DNA of 8,264 bases, from assembly GCA_944386965.1 (NCBI GenBank), contig CALXDE010000213.1:1-8264 (forward strand), written 5' to 3'. Shown piece by piece: positions 6,678 through 8,264 of this stretch; the first letter of the stretch is position 1, and each line of letters begins with the position of its first letter. Source of the stretch: an uncultured Oscillospiraceae bacterium. Lineage in GTDB: Bacteria > Bacillota_A > Clostridia > Oscillospirales > Oscillospiraceae. The position numbers and the translations under genes were made by a program. The notes below the pieces were generated by a model that was not told the origin of the DNA, searched no databases, and saw only the letters and a list, made by a program, of their open reading frames with translations.

Positions 6678-7008
6678 ACTGAAAGAATTGTTCCGCCTCG
6701 TCCCGCCGGCGCAGGGCCACGCACTCCTCCTCCCGCTCCAGCAGCTCCGCGATCCGCCGGCCCGTCTCGTCCAGGCCGCAGTCCAGGATCAGGATAGCGC
6801 CGAAGGCCCCCTGCTCATAGCGCAGCTGGGAGAGGGTCCGGACCGTGTACTCCAGGTCCGCCCCGTCCCCCTCCCCCCGGACCACGGCGGTCACCCGGGA
6901 GAAGAGCCGCCGCTTCCGGCGGAGAAACAGGCCCACCACCATCCACAAAATGGTGGCCAGCCCCACGGCGGCCAGCATGGCCGTCAGTCCGTCCTGCCAA
7001 AGTCGCAT
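6676..7008 (-). CDS. Single-pass membrane protein of unknown function, 110 aa
   Basis: I do not recognise this family. The protein has one hydrophobic segment at about 7-29, followed by a basic stretch RRKRR (30-34), which predicts an outside N-terminus and a cytoplasmic C-terminal domain. That domain (about 36-110) contains a beta-rich start (RVTAVVRGEG), a hydrophobic strand GAILILDCGLD (70-80) and a charged helix through the end (IAELLEREEECVALRRRDEAEQFFQ region, 86-110), compatible with a small alpha/beta fold. The frame extends upstream to an ATG at 7029, but GAGGTG (7017-7022) is 8 nt before the ATG at 7008, which is therefore preferred. It lies 49 bp after the COG2426-type gene and 12 bp before recD2, and is very likely co-transcribed with both. 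Confidence 0.75.
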   Translation of the reverse strand: MRLWQDGLTAMLAAVGLATILWMVVGLFLRRKRRLFSRVTAVVRGEGDGADLEYTVRTLSQLRYEQGAFGAILILDCGLDETGRRIAELLEREEECVALRRRDEAEQFFQ

Positions 7009-7016
7009 GTGCTTTT

Positions 7017-7022
7017 CACCTC
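7017..7022 (-). promoter_or_regulatory. Ribosome binding site choosing the internal start of the 110-aa protein
   Basis: GAGGTG on the minus strand, 8 nt before the ATG at 7008. It lies inside the longer reading that would begin at 7029, and argues against that start. Confidence 0.6.
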
Positions 7023-7057
7023 GGCCCATCCTATGCCGCCCGGCCGGGGGAGGTGCC

Positions 7058-7540
7058 TCACAGGGAGATGACCCCGTAGGTCAGCACGGCGATGACGCAC
7101 CCGGCGGCCAGCACGCCCCCCACAATGGCGGGAACGGCGCTCTTCAGGCGCATGTCCAGGGCCGCGGCGATGAGGGCCCCGGTCCAGGCCCCGGTGCCCG
7201 GCAGAGGGATGGCCACAAAGAGGAACAGGCCCCAGGTCTGGTACCTGAGAACGGCCTCCTTTTTCCGCTCCGTCCGCTCCTCCAGCCATCTTACCGCCCC
7301 CCGGACGGCGGGGACGTGGACCTTGAGCCAGGCGAAGATCCGCCGGATGAAGAGGATGAGGAAGGGCACGGGCAGGACGTTGCCCAGAAACGCCGCCGCG
7401 AAGGCCGCCGGCAGCTCCAGCCCCGCCGCCACCCCGAAAGGGATGCCCCCCCGCAGCTCCACCACCGGCAGCATGGACACCAGCACGGTGAGCCAGAACT
7501 CGCCGGCCTGGGTTTCGGTCAGCCACTGTAAAAGGTCCAT
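7058..7540 (-). CDS. COG2426-type small membrane protein (small multidrug export family)
   Basis: Membrane protein of 160 aa in the COG2426/Sm_multidrug_ex family, a relative of the DedA/VTT membrane proteins. The family name implies small-molecule export, but its function is poorly established. The conserved motifs are present: ELRGGIPFG (28-36), in a likely re-entrant loop after the first hydrophobic segment (about 15-27), and FVAIPLPGTGAWTG (108-121), the second re-entrant motif. Further hydrophobic stretches are at about 41-68 and 132-157. Between them is a charged cytoplasmic stretch (RWLEERTERKKEAVLR, 84-99). AGGAG (7547-7551) is 6 nt before the ATG at 7540. It is the first gene of the run ending with recD2. 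Upstream is the repeat region, with no convincing promoter. Confidence 0.9.
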   Translation of the reverse strand: MDLLQWLTETQAGEFWLTVLVSMLPVVELRGGIPFGVAAGLELPAAFAAAFLGNVLPVPFLILFIRRIFAWLKVHVPAVRGAVRWLEERTERKKEAVLRYQTWGLFLFVAIPLPGTGAWTGALIAAALDMRLKSAVPAIVGGVLAAGCVIAVLTYGVISL

Positions 7541-7551
7541 AACATACTCCT

Positions 7552-7600
7552 GTTATCTGAAAGTCAGGGCGGCGCTGCCGCCGGGGGCGGGGCGCTTTTG
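7552..7600. other. Gap between the first operon gene and the repeat block
   Basis: The stretch holds a perfect hairpin, GGCGGC (7568-7573) with GCCGCC (7577-7582). I found no acceptable -35/-10 pair for the downstream minus-strand genes, so their promoter may lie within the repeat region or upstream of it. Confidence 0.4.
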
Positions 7601-7740
7601 CCGGCAGCCCATGCCGGAGGGGCGGGGCGTTTCGCGCCCCGGCGCCACCTGGTTTTTCGCCAGCCCCGGCAGGCCGAGGGGAAGGGTTTCGCCCTTCCGA
7701 GGGCGAGTCACTTTTTCCGCGGCGAAAAAGTGACCAAAAC
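7601..7740 (+). repeat. Left hairpin block of a putative dispersed repeat
   Basis: Consecutive hairpins: CCGGCA/TGCCGG (7601-7606, 7612-7617); GGGGCG/CGCCCC with loop TTTCG (7624-7640); GGAAGGG/CCCTTCC with the same TTTCG loop (7680-7698); and GTCACTTTTTC/GAAAAAGTGAC with a 6-nt centre (7708-7735). The order, loop and flanking bases resemble the block at 8171-8264 read on the opposite strand. Frames through this block are an effect of GC content, with no ribosome binding site or family match. Confidence 0.7.
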
Positions 7741-8148
7741 GCCGCCGGGGGACGCGTCCGAGACGTGCGCGGCGCAGCCGCCGCGTCAGGCCGCTTACCC
7801 CCGGACCCCCGGATTTTACGGGAGCTGCCATGCGGGCAGCTTGCAGCTCTCGGGCGGCGCGCGGTCGGGGAACTGTCTCTGCGCTGATTCCCGCTGCCGC
7901 TGACTTGGCGCTTCCGCCAGATTTTGCGGCCTTCGGTGATCGCGCCGCTTCCCGCGCTGTCTCCCGCTGCGGCGGGATCTCGAGCTCCGACGCCTACCCA
8001 GGCAGGCGCGGCATTGAGGGAGAAATAGCAAGGATAACCACTCGGGCAGCGCCTAGTGAAATGGAAGGCGCGGAAGGCGGCGCAGAGGCAAGACGATGCC
8101 CTCGCGCCGGAAAGAGGACGCTGCATTTTGCTGTACACCCCTGGGGTA
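7741..8148. other. Gene-free core between the hairpin blocks, possible structured RNA
   Basis: About 400 bp of GC-rich DNA without a supportable gene. Foldable elements include AGCTGCC/GGCAGCT (7823-7829, 7835-7841) with a competing GCAGCT at 7843-7848; TGGCG/CGCCA (7906-7919); TCCCGC/GCGGGA (7962-7977); and a longer bulged stem at 8079-8108. I compared it by eye with RNase P, tmRNA, 6S and SRP RNA landmarks and saw no match. Open frames exist on both strands but lack ribosome binding sites and protein-like composition. Confidence 0.4.
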
Positions 8149-8178
8149 CTTAGGGGCCGCAGCCCCTAAGCCAGTTTT
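8149..8178 (+). terminator. Terminator-like hairpin at the core/right-block junction
   Basis: Perfect 9-bp stem CTTAGGGGC/GCCCCTAAG (8149-8157, 8162-8170) with loop CGCA, followed on the plus strand by CCAG and five T (8174-8178). It could end a plus-strand RNA made from the core, or simply be part of the repeat. Confidence 0.45.
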
Positions 8179-8264
8179 TGCCTACTTTTGTCTGGCGACA
8201 AAAGTAGGTCGCGTCCGGAGACGCGAAACGTCTCCGCCCTTCCGGCAGGGTCTGCCGACACCCG
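8171..8264 (-). repeat. Right hairpin block, inverted relative to the left block, cut by window end
   Basis: Hairpins: CCTACTTTTGTC/GACAAAAGTAGG, a perfect 12-bp stem with loop TGGC (8181-8208); GGAGACG/CGTCTCC (8217-8235), whose loop reads TTTCG on the minus strand; and CGGCAG/CTGCCG (8243-8257). Read on the minus strand, the order of modules matches the left block: CGGCA hairpin, GGGCGG link, TTTCG hairpin, ACTTTT hairpin, then CAAAA. Similarity continues at least to 8257, and the outer end is not visible. Confidence 0.7.

Noticed and set aside
4366..7071. A 901-codon plus-strand open frame opposite recD2
   Set aside because: It is the antisense shadow of recD2, rich in His, Gly and Gln, without family motifs or a ribosome binding site.
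6984..8138. A 384-codon minus-strand open frame across the repeat region and the COG2426-type gene
   Set aside because: It overlaps the well-supported COG2426-type gene out of frame, has no ribosome binding site, and its upstream part has the low-complexity Arg/Ala/Pro composition of GC-rich non-coding DNA.
7601..8264. CRISPR array
   Set aside because: The repeats are few, inverted and of unequal spacing, with no constant repeat-spacer pattern and no cas gene.
1..8264. tRNA, rRNA or common housekeeping RNA genes
   Set aside because: No tRNA T-loop or cloverleaf pattern and no RNase P, tmRNA or SRP landmarks were seen by eye on either strand.

Overview
The window looks like chromosomal DNA from a GC-rich member of the Clostridia, most likely a gut Oscillospiraceae of the Flavonifractor/Lawsonibacter/Intestinimonas kind. 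This is inferred from GC-rich codon use, Gram-positive Shine-Dalgarno sites (AGGAG, GAGGT), the protein families and the style of the intergenic repeats; no search was run. All seven recognisable genes lie on the minus strand, so transcription runs from high to low coordinates.

Right part (about 7552-8264): some 700 bp without a credible gene. It holds a strongly palindromic structure. Two related blocks of hairpins (about 7601-7740 and 8171-8264) lie in opposite orientations around a GC-rich, foldable core of about 400 bp. In both blocks one arm can pair with either of two neighbours, and the stem sequences differ between blocks while the pairing is kept. It is probably a dispersed repeat or non-autonomous element, possibly expressed as structured RNA. 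The right block runs off the window.

Operon 7540-4420: a small COG2426-type membrane protein (160 aa), an unrecognised single-pass membrane protein (110 aa) and the helicase RecD2 (747 aa). Spacing is 49 and 12 bp. No convincing promoter is visible upstream of the first gene.

Left part (4423 to 1): four separately punctuated transcription units. (i) A URO-D-family (corrinoid methyltransferase-like) protein, with a TTGACA/TATAGT promoter overlapping the recD2 stop codon and a GC-rich terminator. (ii) An MFS transporter with its own promoter and terminator. (iii) A YheO-type PAS plus helix-turn-helix regulator with an extended -10 promoter and a textbook terminator. (iv) The N-terminal half of an NhaC-type Na+/H+ antiporter, cut by the window start.

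The most informative regulatory signal is that the MFS and NhaC-type promoters share an unusual layout: a TTATAATAA element just upstream of an identical TGGACG -35, a 17-bp spacer and a TGn-extended -10. Each region carries two TTATAATAA copies, in AT-rich islands within otherwise GC-rich DNA. The regulator gene lies between the two targets, so the simplest model is a local regulon in which the PAS/HTH protein controls import (MFS) and ion/carboxylate antiport (NhaC type). The URO-D protein may process an imported methylated compound, but that link is speculative.
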